Of a DNA stretch of 64,000 nt, positions 44,520 to 53,056 are shown piece after piece. The first letter of the stretch is position 1. Each line of letters starts with the position of its first letter. Source of the stretch: SIG565 sp045613385 (GTDB taxonomy: Bacteria > Bacillota > Clostridia > Oscillospirales > Acutalibacteraceae); NCBI GenBank assembly GCA_045613385.1, contig JAZLAW010000011.1, forward strand, positions 20,927 to 84,926, read 5' to 3'. The position numbers were made by a program, and so were the translations under genes. A model generated the notes under the pieces. It made no database searches. It was not told the DNA's origin and saw nothing but the letters and a program-made list of their open reading frames with translations.

Positions 44520-44544
44520 GGTCCTGTGCTAAATGCACAGGACC
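44520..44544 (+). other. Stem-loop between capsid and portal genes
   Basis: Perfect 10-bp stem GGTCCTGTGC/GCACAGGACC with loop TAAAT, 8 bases after the capsid stop. No T-run follows, so it is more likely a transcript stabiliser or partial terminator that raises capsid mRNA over downstream genes. Confidence 0.6.
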
Positions 44545-44565
44545 CGCATTAAAGGAGATGATTAA

Positions 44566-46200
44566 ATGAATTTCAGTCCGACACAGATTTATGAAGAGTA
44601 TAAAAAAGGTGTCGAATTCAAAGGCAGTATGGGCTCAAAGGGCATGTATGAGCAAAACAAGATAAATGAGCGTTTCTATATAGGTGACCAGTGGTATGGG
44701 GCTAAATGCGGAAACGACCGTCCTTTAGTGCGACATAATGTTATCAAAAGAATAGGCGACTATAAAATGTCGGTTATGCTCTCAGGTCCTGTAAATATTA
44801 CCTTTTCTGCCGAAGGTGTACCAAATACGCTCGGTATAAAAGAAGCTGTATTAAAGCACAGAAAAGATATGGCCGCAGGTATTCAAAATATCATTTCGGG
44901 CAACGTAAGTAACGAAGAAATAGCTTTTGTTATGTCGGCACTCAATGATTATCAGCGGGTGACTTCAGAACGGGTTAAATTCAATGTTCTGGCGGCGGAA
45001 GCGCTTAAAAACGCGTTTATTGGCGGTACGGGTATTATTTATACATATTGGGATTCTTCTATTTCAACAGGGCTTTATGCGGATGATAAAAAGACCGTAG
45101 CGATAAAAGGCGATATAATGTGCGAAAGTCTTAATATTGAGAACGTTTATTTCGGAGACCCGTATAACGAAGATGTACAGACACAGCCGTATATAATAAT
45201 TTCCACCGAGAAAAGCCCTGATGAAATTTACAGGGAAATGCAAAGATATGGTACAAATACGAGCGACAACGACTTAAATATAAGCGAGTATGATAAAGAT
45301 GAAAAGATAACAGTTCTAACTAAATTCTGGAAAGAGTATAAGGAAGACGGCAGCTATAACATTTTTGCCATGCGCGTTACCGAAAAAAATATTATAAGGC
45401 CGCCTTTTGATATAGGAATAAGGATGTATCCGATTTCTAAATTCTGTTGGGAGACAAGGCATAACTGTTGCTACGGAGAAAGCGAAATAACCTATCTCAT
45501 ACCAAACCAGATTGCCATCAACCGTATGATTACTTCGGGTGTATGGTCGGCTATGACTACGGGTATGCCGACAATGGTGGTAAACGGTGATATTATTGAC
45601 GGAGAAATAACCAACGACCCCGGTCAGATAGTTAAAATATACGGAACATCAGATGATGTTGCAAATGCGATAAGGTATGTATCGCCACCCGATAATACGG
45701 GTAATTTTTCCGGTATAGTGGAACCGTTGATAAATAATACACTGGCACAAAACGGTGCCAATGCAGCGGCCCTTGGAGACGTAAATCCCGATAACACTTC
45801 GGCAATTATTCAGTTAAGAAATGCCGCTAAACTGCCACTTACTGTACTCGAGACAAGATATTTTGCATTTTTGGAAGAAATTTCACGTATCTGGGCAGAG
45901 TTCTGGATAACGCAGTATGGGTCACGCCGAATAAAAGTGGACGACGAAAACGGGACCTGGTACATGCAGTTTAACGGGGATAGATATAAAGATTTAATAA
46001 TAAGCACCACAGCTGAGATTTCATCGGACGCTACATTTACAGATGAAAGCACTGTCGGTATTCTCGATAATCTTCTTGAAAAGGGTGCTATAACACCCGT
46101 TCAGTATCTTAAAAGATTACCTAAAGGCCTTATACCTGATATAAACTCATTAATAAGAGAAATGGAGAAAACGCAAAATGCAGATAAGGGAAATTTATAA
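44566..46200 (+). CDS. Phage portal protein
   Basis: 544-aa portal of the P22-like type (the ring through which DNA enters the head). N-terminal INERFYIGDQWYG, the VRHNVIKRIGDYKMS segment, the FVYTYWD-like IIYTYWD strand, the NVYFGDP segment and the ITYLIPNQIAINRM helix match this family. It lies after the capsid gene, not before it as in most tailed phages. Its end overlaps the next gene by 23 bp. Confidence 0.82.
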   Translation: MNFSPTQIYEEYKKGVEFKGSMGSKGMYEQNKINERFYIGDQWYGAKCGNDRPLVRHNVIKRIGDYKMSVMLSGPVNITFSAEGVPNTLGIKEAVLKHRKDMAAGIQNIISGNVSNEEIAFVMSALNDYQRVTSERVKFNVLAAEALKNAFIGGTGIIYTYWDSSISTGLYADDKKTVAIKGDIMCESLNIENVYFGDPYNEDVQTQPYIIISTEKSPDEIYREMQRYGTNTSDNDLNISEYDKDEKITVLTKFWKEYKEDGSYNIFAMRVTEKNIIRPPFDIGIRMYPISKFCWETRHNCCYGESEITYLIPNQIAINRMITSGVWSAMTTGMPTMVVNGDIIDGEITNDPGQIVKIYGTSDDVANAIRYVSPPDNTGNFSGIVEPLINNTLAQNGANAAALGDVNPDNTSAIIQLRNAAKLPLTVLETRYFAFLEEISRIWAEFWITQYGSRRIKVDDENGTWYMQFNGDRYKDLIISTTAEISSDATFTDESTVGILDNLLEKGAITPVQYLKRLPKGLIPDINSLIREMEKTQNADKGNL

Positions 46201-46519
46201 TGAAACAGTCAGTTTGCTCGGTTATAACGACTTAGGAGAGAACCTTAACAATAATGAAATTTTCGAAAAAGATTTTCTTATTTGTGTATCGCGTGTAATC
46301 TTTGATTTAACCGATAAAGAAATTCCGCTTAAGTCATTAGCTCAGAATATAGCTATAAAGCCGTGTCTTAAATCGTCTATAAGTTATGGCGCCGCAATGT
46401 GGTTATCCTTAATTTTGGGAGACGGAAACAGACACAATTTCTTTGCCGAAACATATAACCGTATGCGTACAAAGTATAAGTCGACCTTTGTAAATATAAG
46501 CGATACGCTTCCGCAGTAA
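46178..46519 (+). CDS. Putative head-tail connector protein
   Basis: 113 aa, helical, beginning within the 3' end of the portal gene. IREIYNETVSLLGY and YGAAMWLSLILGDGNRHNFFAETYNRMR resemble the small adaptor proteins that bind below the portal. Position right after the portal supports this. Homology is not certain. Confidence 0.55.
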   Translation: MQIREIYNETVSLLGYNDLGENLNNNEIFEKDFLICVSRVIFDLTDKEIPLKSLAQNIAIKPCLKSSISYGAAMWLSLILGDGNRHNFFAETYNRMRTKYKSTFVNISDTLPQ

Positions 46520-46531
46520 AGGAGAATTTAT

Positions 46532-48553
46532 ATGATTTATCCTAAAATTAAAGAAAAAGAAGAAAAGCATCTGACTTTTGATTCGTTTTCCGACGGAATC
46601 GATTTATCGGGAAACGGTGGTATTGCCGATTGTAACAATATTATTAATAATGACGGTGTTTTATCGGTACGCGGGGGCGTAAGATTTTCGGCGGACAGTC
46701 TCTACCACAAAGGCGCGGAATATGAAATGTATGAAGATAATTACTGTGAAATTTCTGTAAACCATAAGGGTAAAAAATATAAATTTACATATTTAAAATT
46801 CGATGATCAGGCGTCGGTAATAAGGTATGATTTTTATCTGTTAGGTGAAGATGCTAAGGTGATAAAAGCTCCAAGTTTAACCTTTTCTCAAAGCGGAAAC
46901 GGAATATTTAATCGCCCCGAATCATTGCTTATGTTTACAGCTCCTAAAAAAATGGGCAGCGGCATTTATGTGTTTATAACTATGGACAATATATGGCTCG
47001 ATGATGAGAATTTAAAATACAGTATCAGAACCTACGAGTTGAGTGAGGACCTTACAGATTGGATTTCTATCCCTGAAACCGAAATGTATATACCCGATTA
47101 TTATATTAACGGCAGGGGATTAATGTATGCTCAGTCGGATATGGATGTGCCGAGTCCTATTTTTAAAGAACCACTTAATATGTTATCTCCCTATTTTCGA
47201 TGCTGCTTTACCGCGGACGGAGTATCTAATCAATTTTTAATGCCGATAAACAAAATAAAAAAAGAATATTTCAGTTATTTGAAATGTGAACTTTTGTTAC
47301 CCAGCGGACAGACAATCGAGTGGGTTATGGAGAATGGGCAGACAAATTCTAATTTTTCGCAATATAACGATTACAAAACAAGTCTGTCATTCGACCTTAC
47401 CACAGGATGCTTGAAATTCAATAATATGGTGCCGCCGGGAGCAGTAGACCTTACTAACAATATTGTAGTAACTTTGGGCATCAAAAACATGCAGAACTAT
47501 AAAAAAATTATGTATATGGATAAGGCGGTATGGTTTTCTTCAAAAAGCGCAGGAACGCACCTTTGTGTTACGGGTAATATCTGGAATCCGTCACTGATTA
47601 GTGTAAGCGGGGAAAACAACCCGTTTTATTTTCCGGAAGACAACTGCTTTTACGTTGGTGAGCCGACAGTAAAAATTACCGCTATGGCAAAACAAAACAA
47701 AGCGTTGGTAATTTTTAAAGAAAATGAGATTTATTGTGCAGATTTTTCCGGGAATAAATTTTCTGTAACCCATCTGCACTCGGGTATAGGTTGCGATTTG
47801 CCCTATACAGTAGCACTTTGCGAAAACAGACTTGTATGGGCCAATAAAAGTAAAAAGGTTTATACGCTCAATGCTTTGAGCGATTACGGCGCGGTGGCGG
47901 TATATGATATGTCAAGAGATGTCGATGCTATGCTCGTTAAAGAAAATTTTGAACAGGCGGCAGCATGTTATCTTGGCAAAAAATATTATCTGGTTTTAAA
48001 AAACAAAATTTATGTTCTCGATTTGTCCGGTGCACTATTACAAAGCAACCGAGAGTTCGTCACTGCAGCTTCGTGGTTTAAATGGACTTTGCCTGAAAAT
48101 ATAAATATAAAAAATGTATTTCCGGGCAGTCACACCATAAACTTTATTTCCGGGATGGATAATATTAATTTTTACATCGGCAATTTATCCGGAAAGGATG
48201 GCGTTGACGAAATTTTTACCCTTAAAGAAGGGGAAGTTAATATTACAAAAAGTATTATTAACGGCTTTCTGAAAACCAAGGTGGCATTTGGAGATTACTT
48301 CTATTTGAAAAAACTTTTTACCAGGGTGTATTTTAATATTTTTGCAAGTAATTTTGTATCGGTCGCGTTTTTAAATGAAACAGGTGATACGCTTAAAAAC
48401 TCTTTCATAGATATTAAATATAATCCTTCGCACGATATAACTTCACATAGAATTTTACCATTGATAAGAAGTCACGGTATAGCAATAAAAATTAATACCA
48501 CAGGCGATTTCAGGTTAGACAGTATCGTATGTTTTTATAGAGAAACATTTTAA
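46532..48553 (+). CDS. Large beta-rich structural protein (tail/nozzle candidate)
   Basis: 673 aa, rich in aromatic and beta-forming residues throughout, with repeated strand patterns (e.g. LTFDSFSDGIDLSGNGGIADCNNI, VYTLNALSDYGAVAVYDM, IYVLDLSGALLQ). This suggests a beta-propeller body like the tail nozzle or stabilisation proteins of short-tailed phages. No collagen, fibre or lysozyme motif is visible. Located after the connector, it could close the portal. Function is inferred from size, composition and order. Confidence 0.5.
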   Translation: MIYPKIKEKEEKHLTFDSFSDGIDLSGNGGIADCNNIINNDGVLSVRGGVRFSADSLYHKGAEYEMYEDNYCEISVNHKGKKYKFTYLKFDDQASVIRYDFYLLGEDAKVIKAPSLTFSQSGNGIFNRPESLLMFTAPKKMGSGIYVFITMDNIWLDDENLKYSIRTYELSEDLTDWISIPETEMYIPDYYINGRGLMYAQSDMDVPSPIFKEPLNMLSPYFRCCFTADGVSNQFLMPINKIKKEYFSYLKCELLLPSGQTIEWVMENGQTNSNFSQYNDYKTSLSFDLTTGCLKFNNMVPPGAVDLTNNIVVTLGIKNMQNYKKIMYMDKAVWFSSKSAGTHLCVTGNIWNPSLISVSGENNPFYFPEDNCFYVGEPTVKITAMAKQNKALVIFKENEIYCADFSGNKFSVTHLHSGIGCDLPYTVALCENRLVWANKSKKVYTLNALSDYGAVAVYDMSRDVDAMLVKENFEQAAACYLGKKYYLVLKNKIYVLDLSGALLQSNREFVTAASWFKWTLPENINIKNVFPGSHTINFISGMDNINFYIGNLSGKDGVDEIFTLKEGEVNITKSIINGFLKTKVAFGDYFYLKKLFTRVYFNIFASNFVSVAFLNETGDTLKNSFIDIKYNPSHDITSHRILPLIRSHGIAIKINTTGDFRLDSIVCFYRETF

Positions 48554-48569
48554 TAAAACGGGGGGCAAT

Positions 48570-49760
48570 ATGGAAAAGGTCTTTATAGTTTTGCTCGTTT
48601 TTGTGATTTTTCTTTCGGGGTGCAAAACCGATAATATCACTTTATCGGTGCCGGAAGAAAACATCGCAGATACGCCCGAAGAATTAATAGGGGTATGGGT
48701 TACATATAGCGAAATGGATACTTTGTTCAGTAGCGAAACAGGCTTTGAAAAGGCCTTCGAAGAGCTTGTGAAAAAATGTAAAGATTTTGGGATAAATAAT
48801 TTATTTATACATATCCGCCCCTTTTGTGATTCTGTATATGAAAGTAAACTTTTTCCGAAAAGCAGTTACGCTTCAGGGTATAACGGTGATGCGCTTAAAT
48901 ATATGGTTGAAGTGTGCCATGATTATTCTCTCAAGATACACGCCTGGATAAATCCTTACAGGGTGTCTACTGCATCGAACGATATAAATACTTTACCGGA
49001 GAACAGTCCCGCACGGGTATGGTGTACCGATGAATTATCGGAAAATGATAAAAATGTACTTATTACCGAGAACGGAATATACTTAAATCCTGCAGAAAAG
49101 GATGTAAAAAAGCTGATACTTACGGGAGTCAGAGAAATTATAGAAAATTACAATGTTGATGGAATTCATCTTGATGATTATTTTTATCCAACAGATGAAG
49201 CAGAGTTCGATAAGGCTTCATACGAAGCCTATAAGCAAACCGTAACTGTGCCATTAGACCTTCCTGATTGGCGGAGAAAAAATGTCAGCAGTCTTATACA
49301 TACCCTTTATTGTGCGGTAAAGGCACACAATAAAGAGATTTTATTCGGTGTAAGTCCCGCCGCTGATATTGACCGTTGTTATAATAAACTGTTTGCCGAT
49401 GTTGAAGCATGGGCACACGGCGGCTATGTAGATTATATTATGCCGCAGATATATTTCGGATTTGAATATCCGATAGATAAATTCAAATTTGATAATCTGT
49501 TATTATATTGGTCTGCTTTGCTCGAAGATACAAATGCTGAGTTTTATGTTGGTCTTGCAAATTATAAAATAGGCACTGCAAATGAGCCTGATAAGACAGA
49601 ATGGAATGAAAAAACAGATATAATTTCACGACAGATTGAATTGCTGAGACAAGAGAAGGCTCATGGATTTGTATTTTTCTCATATTCATCATTGTTTAGT
49701 GAAAATGAACTTAATATACGACAGACCGAAAAAATAAAAGAGCAAATAAAAAAGGAGTAA
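48570..49760 (+). CDS. Lipoprotein glycoside hydrolase (GH10-like / DUF187 type)
   Basis: 396 aa with a lipoprotein signal peptide (hydrophobic residues 4-15, lipobox LSGC with Cys18), so it is exported and membrane-anchored. The body is a TIM barrel of the uncharacterised GH10-like family: GVWVTYSEMD, IHIRPFCDSVYES, HAWINPYR, the acidic VDGIHLDDYFYP and DYIMPQIYFGF. Family members cleave glycans or peptidoglycan-like polymers. It is embedded without a break between a structural gene and the holin genes, which is rare for phage clusters. Confidence 0.8.
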   Translation: MEKVFIVLLVFVIFLSGCKTDNITLSVPEENIADTPEELIGVWVTYSEMDTLFSSETGFEKAFEELVKKCKDFGINNLFIHIRPFCDSVYESKLFPKSSYASGYNGDALKYMVEVCHDYSLKIHAWINPYRVSTASNDINTLPENSPARVWCTDELSENDKNVLITENGIYLNPAEKDVKKLILTGVREIIENYNVDGIHLDDYFYPTDEAEFDKASYEAYKQTVTVPLDLPDWRRKNVSSLIHTLYCAVKAHNKEILFGVSPAADIDRCYNKLFADVEAWAHGGYVDYIMPQIYFGFEYPIDKFKFDNLLLYWSALLEDTNAEFYVGLANYKIGTANEPDKTEWNEKTDIISRQIELLRQEKAHGFVFFSYSSLFSENELNIRQTEKIKEQIKKE

Positions 49761-49762
49761 AA

Positions 49763-50044
49763 ATGAGTGATGGAATAATTTCTGCTTTAGTCGCTCTTGT
49801 GGGAACAATGATAGGCACATTCGGCGGTATCGTGACTTCAGGTAAACTCACAAATTACCGTATTGAGCAACTCGAAAAGAAGGTTGATGCACATAACGGC
49901 TTTGCTCTTAAAATCCCCATATTAGAAGAGCGGATTAAGAATTTGCAGAAAAGAATCAAGGAATTAGAAGAAAGGAGTCCTTTATATGAAAATTTCAAAA
50001 TGGACAATAGTAAGAACCATTATGATGCTTTTAGTGATAATTAA
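49763..50044 (+). CDS. Holin-associated coiled-coil membrane protein (XhlA-like)
   Basis: 93 aa: an N-terminal membrane helix (about 4-26, ISALVALVGTMIGTFGGIV) and a coiled coil (IEQLEKKVDAHNG..., EERIKNLQKRIKELEER). This layout is seen in XhlA-type proteins and similar partners of holins. It overlaps the holin gene by 59 bp, so the two are translationally linked. Confidence 0.6.
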   Translation: MSDGIISALVALVGTMIGTFGGIVTSGKLTNYRIEQLEKKVDAHNGFALKIPILEERIKNLQKRIKELEERSPLYENFKMDNSKNHYDAFSDN

Positions 50045-50246
50045 TACTCTACTTAAAGCATTAGGTATAAATACAATAACGTTTGATGAAAACATTGTTT
50101 TGGCATCGGTAGAAGCCGTAATAGAAGTTGGTACTGTGGTGGCGGCGTGGTGGTACAACAATTCCTTCACCGAAAAGGCAAAGGCCGCCGATTTATTCTT
50201 CAAAAAATTAAAGGAAGGGGATAGCGATGTTCAGATTGGCGCTTAA
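49986..50246 (+). CDS. Phage holin, phiLC3 family
   Basis: 86 aa with two membrane segments (WTIVRTIMMLLVIINTLLKALG and EAVIEVGTVVAAWW) and the conserved AAWWYNNSFTEKA end of helix 2, characteristic of the phiLC3 holins. It would make the membrane pores that release the amidase encoded next. It overlaps both neighbours (59 bp and 20 bp). Confidence 0.85.
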   Translation: MKISKWTIVRTIMMLLVIINTLLKALGINTITFDENIVLASVEAVIEVGTVVAAWWYNNSFTEKAKAADLFFKKLKEGDSDVQIGA

Positions 50247-50934
50247 TGCAGGACATTATATAAATGAACCGGGGAAAAGATGCCTTTATTCCCTTGATAA
50301 AAACGAAACAAGAGAATGGGTGCTCAACGACCGCGTCTGTGATAAGGTAGAGCAAAAACTCTCGCAGTATGACGGTATAGAGATTATCAGAATTGATGAC
50401 ACCACCGGCAAAAGAAATGTATCTCTTTCTTCCCGCGCTACAGCGGCAAATAATTTCGGTGCCGATTTATATATATCTGTTCATCATAATGCAGGTATCA
50501 ACGGCTCGGACGGCGGCGGTGCAATGGCATATGTATACACAAAGGTCGATGACTATACAAAACAGGCTCAGAAACTTTTGTATAATAAAATTATTGAGAA
50601 AACCGCTCTTCGCGGCAACCGTGCTCAACCGCTCAGTTCTGCTAACTTTGCGGAACTGAGACTGACTAAAATGCCGGCAGTTTTATTGGAACTCGGATTT
50701 ATGGACAGTACGGTAGATGTACCAATAATTTTAACCGAAGATTTTGCTGAAAAAGCAGCTGCTGCAATTACCGAGGCGGTGGCAGAACTTGGAAAACTCA
50801 CCCCCAAGAAAACACAAATCAGGGAAGTGATTTACCGCGTTCAAGTTGGCGCATACACAGAAAAAGCCAATGCCGAGAAGATGCTCGAAAACCTTAGAAA
50901 ATGCGGTTTTCAAGGATTTATAAAGGCAGAATAA
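50227..50934 (+). CDS. N-acetylmuramoyl-L-alanine amidase with SPOR domain
   Basis: Endolysin-type Amidase_3 enzyme, 235 aa. Zinc ligands are His10 in LNAGHYI, a Glu in the following loop and the His in DLYISVHHNAG; the catalytic Glu is in LLELGFMD. Residues about 200-235 (IYRVQVGAYTEKANAEKMLENL) form a short SPOR-like peptidoglycan-binding domain. No signal peptide, consistent with release through the holin. Last gene of the cassette, followed by a strong terminator. Confidence 0.92.
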   Translation: MFRLALNAGHYINEPGKRCLYSLDKNETREWVLNDRVCDKVEQKLSQYDGIEIIRIDDTTGKRNVSLSSRATAANNFGADLYISVHHNAGINGSDGGGAMAYVYTKVDDYTKQAQKLLYNKIIEKTALRGNRAQPLSSANFAELRLTKMPAVLLELGFMDSTVDVPIILTEDFAEKAAAAITEAVAELGKLTPKKTQIREVIYRVQVGAYTEKANAEKMLENLRKCGFQGFIKAE

Positions 50935-50935
50935 T

Positions 50936-50976
50936 AAAAAAGCATTACACTTTTTAATAAGTGTAATGCTTTTTTA
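50936..50976. terminator. Bidirectional terminator between cassette and ung
   Basis: Stem AAAAGCATTACACTT/AAGTGTAATGCTTTT with A/T tracts on both sides; ends the cassette and overlaps the end of ung. Confidence 0.85.
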
Positions 50977-51642
50977 TAATTGCCAGTCAATCGGAGCAAA
51001 GCCCGATTTTTGTAACAGTTCATTAGTTCGGGAAAAATGACGGCATCCGAAAAAACCGCCGTAAGCTGATAGGGGACTTGGATGCACCGTTGTCAGTTTG
51101 GTATGCAACGGATTATCAATAATTTTTGCCTTTTGTATTGCGTTGTTACCCCAAAGCAAGAAAACCACGGGGGTGGTCTTTTTATTAAGCTCAGAAATAA
51201 TTCTGTCGGTAACCTTTTCCCAACCCGAAGTTTTGTGAGAGTTTGCCATACCGGCTCTGACTGTCAGTACATTATTAAGCAAAAGTACGCCCTGTTTTGC
51301 CCATTTTGTAAGTTCACCGTAATGTGCGGGTTGAGTAATGGACAAATCACTCTGCATTTCCTTAAAAATATTTTTAAGGGATGGCGGCGGCTCTACGCCT
51401 TCTTTTACCGAAAAACATAAGCCGTGCGCCTGTCCTTCTCCGTGATATGGGTCCTGACCGATTATAACCACACGAGTATCTTCAAAAGAAGTGTATTTAA
51501 GAGCGTTAAAAATATCGTTCATAGGCGGATAAACCGTGGCAGAACTATATTCTTTTTTTAAGAATTGGCGGAGTTCAAGGTAGTAAGGTTTTTCCCATTC
51601 ATCCGCCAATATTTTGTCCCAATCGTTTCCTATTTTTACCAT
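50974..51642 (-). CDS. ung: Uracil-DNA glycosylase
   Basis: Removes uracil from DNA. 222 aa from the ATG at 51642 (the longer frame has no support). Catalytic Asp in VIIGQDPYHGEGQAHG and His in VHPSPLSAYGGFFGC are the family 1 signatures, together with LLLNNVLTV. A housekeeping repair gene, convergent with the cassette. Confidence 0.96.
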   Translation of the reverse strand: MVKIGNDWDKILADEWEKPYYLELRQFLKKEYSSATVYPPMNDIFNALKYTSFEDTRVVIIGQDPYHGEGQAHGLCFSVKEGVEPPPSLKNIFKEMQSDLSITQPAHYGELTKWAKQGVLLLNNVLTVRAGMANSHKTSGWEKVTDRIISELNKKTTPVVFLLWGNNAIQKAKIIDNPLHTKLTTVHPSPLSAYGGFFGCRHFSRTNELLQKSGFAPIDWQL

Positions 51643-51700
51643 TATTACACACCGCTTTTTGTAATTTATAAACACAATAAAAAATATTTTAAATTTACTA

Positions 51701-51737
51701 AAATCGGGACAACCGATTTAATCAGTTGCCCCGGTTT
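51701..51737 (-). terminator. Terminator of the lic-like cluster
   Basis: Imperfect stem AAATCGGGACAAC/GTTGCCCCGGTTT just after the transporter stop, with a short T-run on the minus strand. Confidence 0.6.
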
Positions 51738-51743
51738 TGTGTT

Positions 51744-53042
51744 TTACAGTTTTTTGAGTTTCATTTTACGTGCTACGAGCGTTAAGACAAGCATTAAAAC
51801 ATAAAGACAGCCGATTGTGACAAATATTGCCGGCCAGCCAAACTTGTCCTTTACAAAACCAAATACCGAAGCCTGAACGGCAGCACCCATATATACTGCC
51901 CAGTCAAGAACACCTACGATGGTCGAAGAGAAAGCGCGACCGCCCAAGTCACCTGCGATGGCCCAGATAACGCCTGTAACCATTCCCGAAATTCCTACAA
52001 CTAACAGCATCAGGGAAGCAGGGAACTGACTTTTTATGAACGGGAAGCAAATCATTCCAAAGAATGTCACGATTGATGCTAAAGCCAACATCGGTTCACG
52101 TTTTCCTTTGAAAACCTTGTCGGTAATAAAGGGGAAAACGAACATAGCACAAGCCTGGCCGATAGGCAGAAGAATCGAACTGAAGATGCCTTCTTTTATA
52201 GAAAGACCAAGAGATTCCATAAAATAGGTCGGTACCCAAGTGAGTAGACCGTATCTGCCGACACCTGCAATAGCGGAAATAAGGCAAAAAACAATTACCT
52301 TAGGCTCACTGAATAGCACTTTATAGGGGTAAAGATAACCTTTACTTTCGATTTCGGCAGTCAAAGCTGCGTCACGCATAGCGCTTTCCTTGTCTTCCTC
52401 TTCGAATGCAGGAAGTCCTACATCTTCGGGTTTTTCCTTGAAGAAAATCCAGAACACAATAAGAATAAGCAACATTAAAACGATAGGATATCGGAAAGCG
52501 GCGCGCCAACCCCATTCGGGATTAAGAACGGTACAACCAAGAACTGTCATATATGTTACTACCTGAGCGACACCTGAGAAAGCAGTTGCAAGGCCCGAGG
52601 CAAATCCGCGTTCTTTTTTTGGCCACCATTTATTAAGAACACCTAAACCGTTTGCCCATACCATTGACTGACAAAAACCGTTGAGTCCCCAAAGCAGAGC
52701 AATTACGGGGATAGAGTGTTGGAAAGAAATTACAATATTCAGTATCGCAGAACCAACAATACCAAACGCCATAAAGCGTTTATAGCCGAAATATGCACCA
52801 AGTCGGCCGTTGATTAACTGACCGAAAGCATAGCACCAGAAGAGAGCCGATGATACAACACCCATAGCGGCGGTGGTAGAGCCGAGCCCTTCTGCCATCT
52901 GTGTCATAACAAGGTTAATGTTTTGGCGTCCGTTGTAGAAGAAAAGGTATGTAAAGCCGAAGCTCAACAACATTTTCCAAGCGAAAGATTTAAATGTGGC
53001 ATATTGTGTTTCGTTATAACCGTACAAATACTTTTTATCCAC
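51744..53042 (-). CDS. MFS transporter, organophosphate:phosphate antiporter (GlpT/UhpT) type
   Basis: 432 aa, twelve membrane helices. N-terminal FTYLFFYNGRQNINL, then NGRLGAYFGYKRFM and the WWPKKERGFASGLATAFSG loop match the OPA branch of the MFS, which imports phosphorylated small molecules such as glycerol 3-phosphate in exchange for phosphate. It lies 15 nt downstream of a LicC-like cytidylyltransferase, so it may import the phosphorylated group used for surface decoration. The substrate is an inference. Confidence 0.8.
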   Translation of the reverse strand: MDKKYLYGYNETQYATFKSFAWKMLLSFGFTYLFFYNGRQNINLVMTQMAEGLGSTTAAMGVVSSALFWCYAFGQLINGRLGAYFGYKRFMAFGIVGSAILNIVISFQHSIPVIALLWGLNGFCQSMVWANGLGVLNKWWPKKERGFASGLATAFSGVAQVVTYMTVLGCTVLNPEWGWRAAFRYPIVLMLLILIVFWIFFKEKPEDVGLPAFEEEDKESAMRDAALTAEIESKGYLYPYKVLFSEPKVIVFCLISAIAGVGRYGLLTWVPTYFMESLGLSIKEGIFSSILLPIGQACAMFVFPFITDKVFKGKREPMLALASIVTFFGMICFPFIKSQFPASLMLLVVGISGMVTGVIWAIAGDLGGRAFSSTIVGVLDWAVYMGAAVQASVFGFVKDKFGWPAIFVTIGCLYVLMLVLTLVARKMKLKKL

Positions 53043-53056
53043 TGTTTTATTCTCCT

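Larger units (their letters stand above)
40885..50976 (+). mobile_element. Integrase-less phage-like morphogenesis and lysis cassette
   Basis: Twelve co-directional genes with tight spacing between a TATAAT box (40885-40890) and a terminator (50936-50976): small terminase-like, large terminase, small membrane protein, scaffold, capsid, portal, connector, large tail-like protein, lipoprotein glycosidase, coiled-coil protein, holin, amidase. No integrase, repressor, replication, tape-measure or fibre genes are seen, and no attachment repeats. It sits between maf and ung. All genes end in TAA. It could be a domesticated particle locus or a decaying prophage. Confidence 0.75.

Noticed and set aside
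40885..50976. Recoding of TGA to Trp throughout the phage-like cassette
   Set aside because: All other Trp codons checked in the cassette are TGG and only one TGA interrupts a gene, so a single nonsense change is the simpler reading; the possibility is kept open in the finding.
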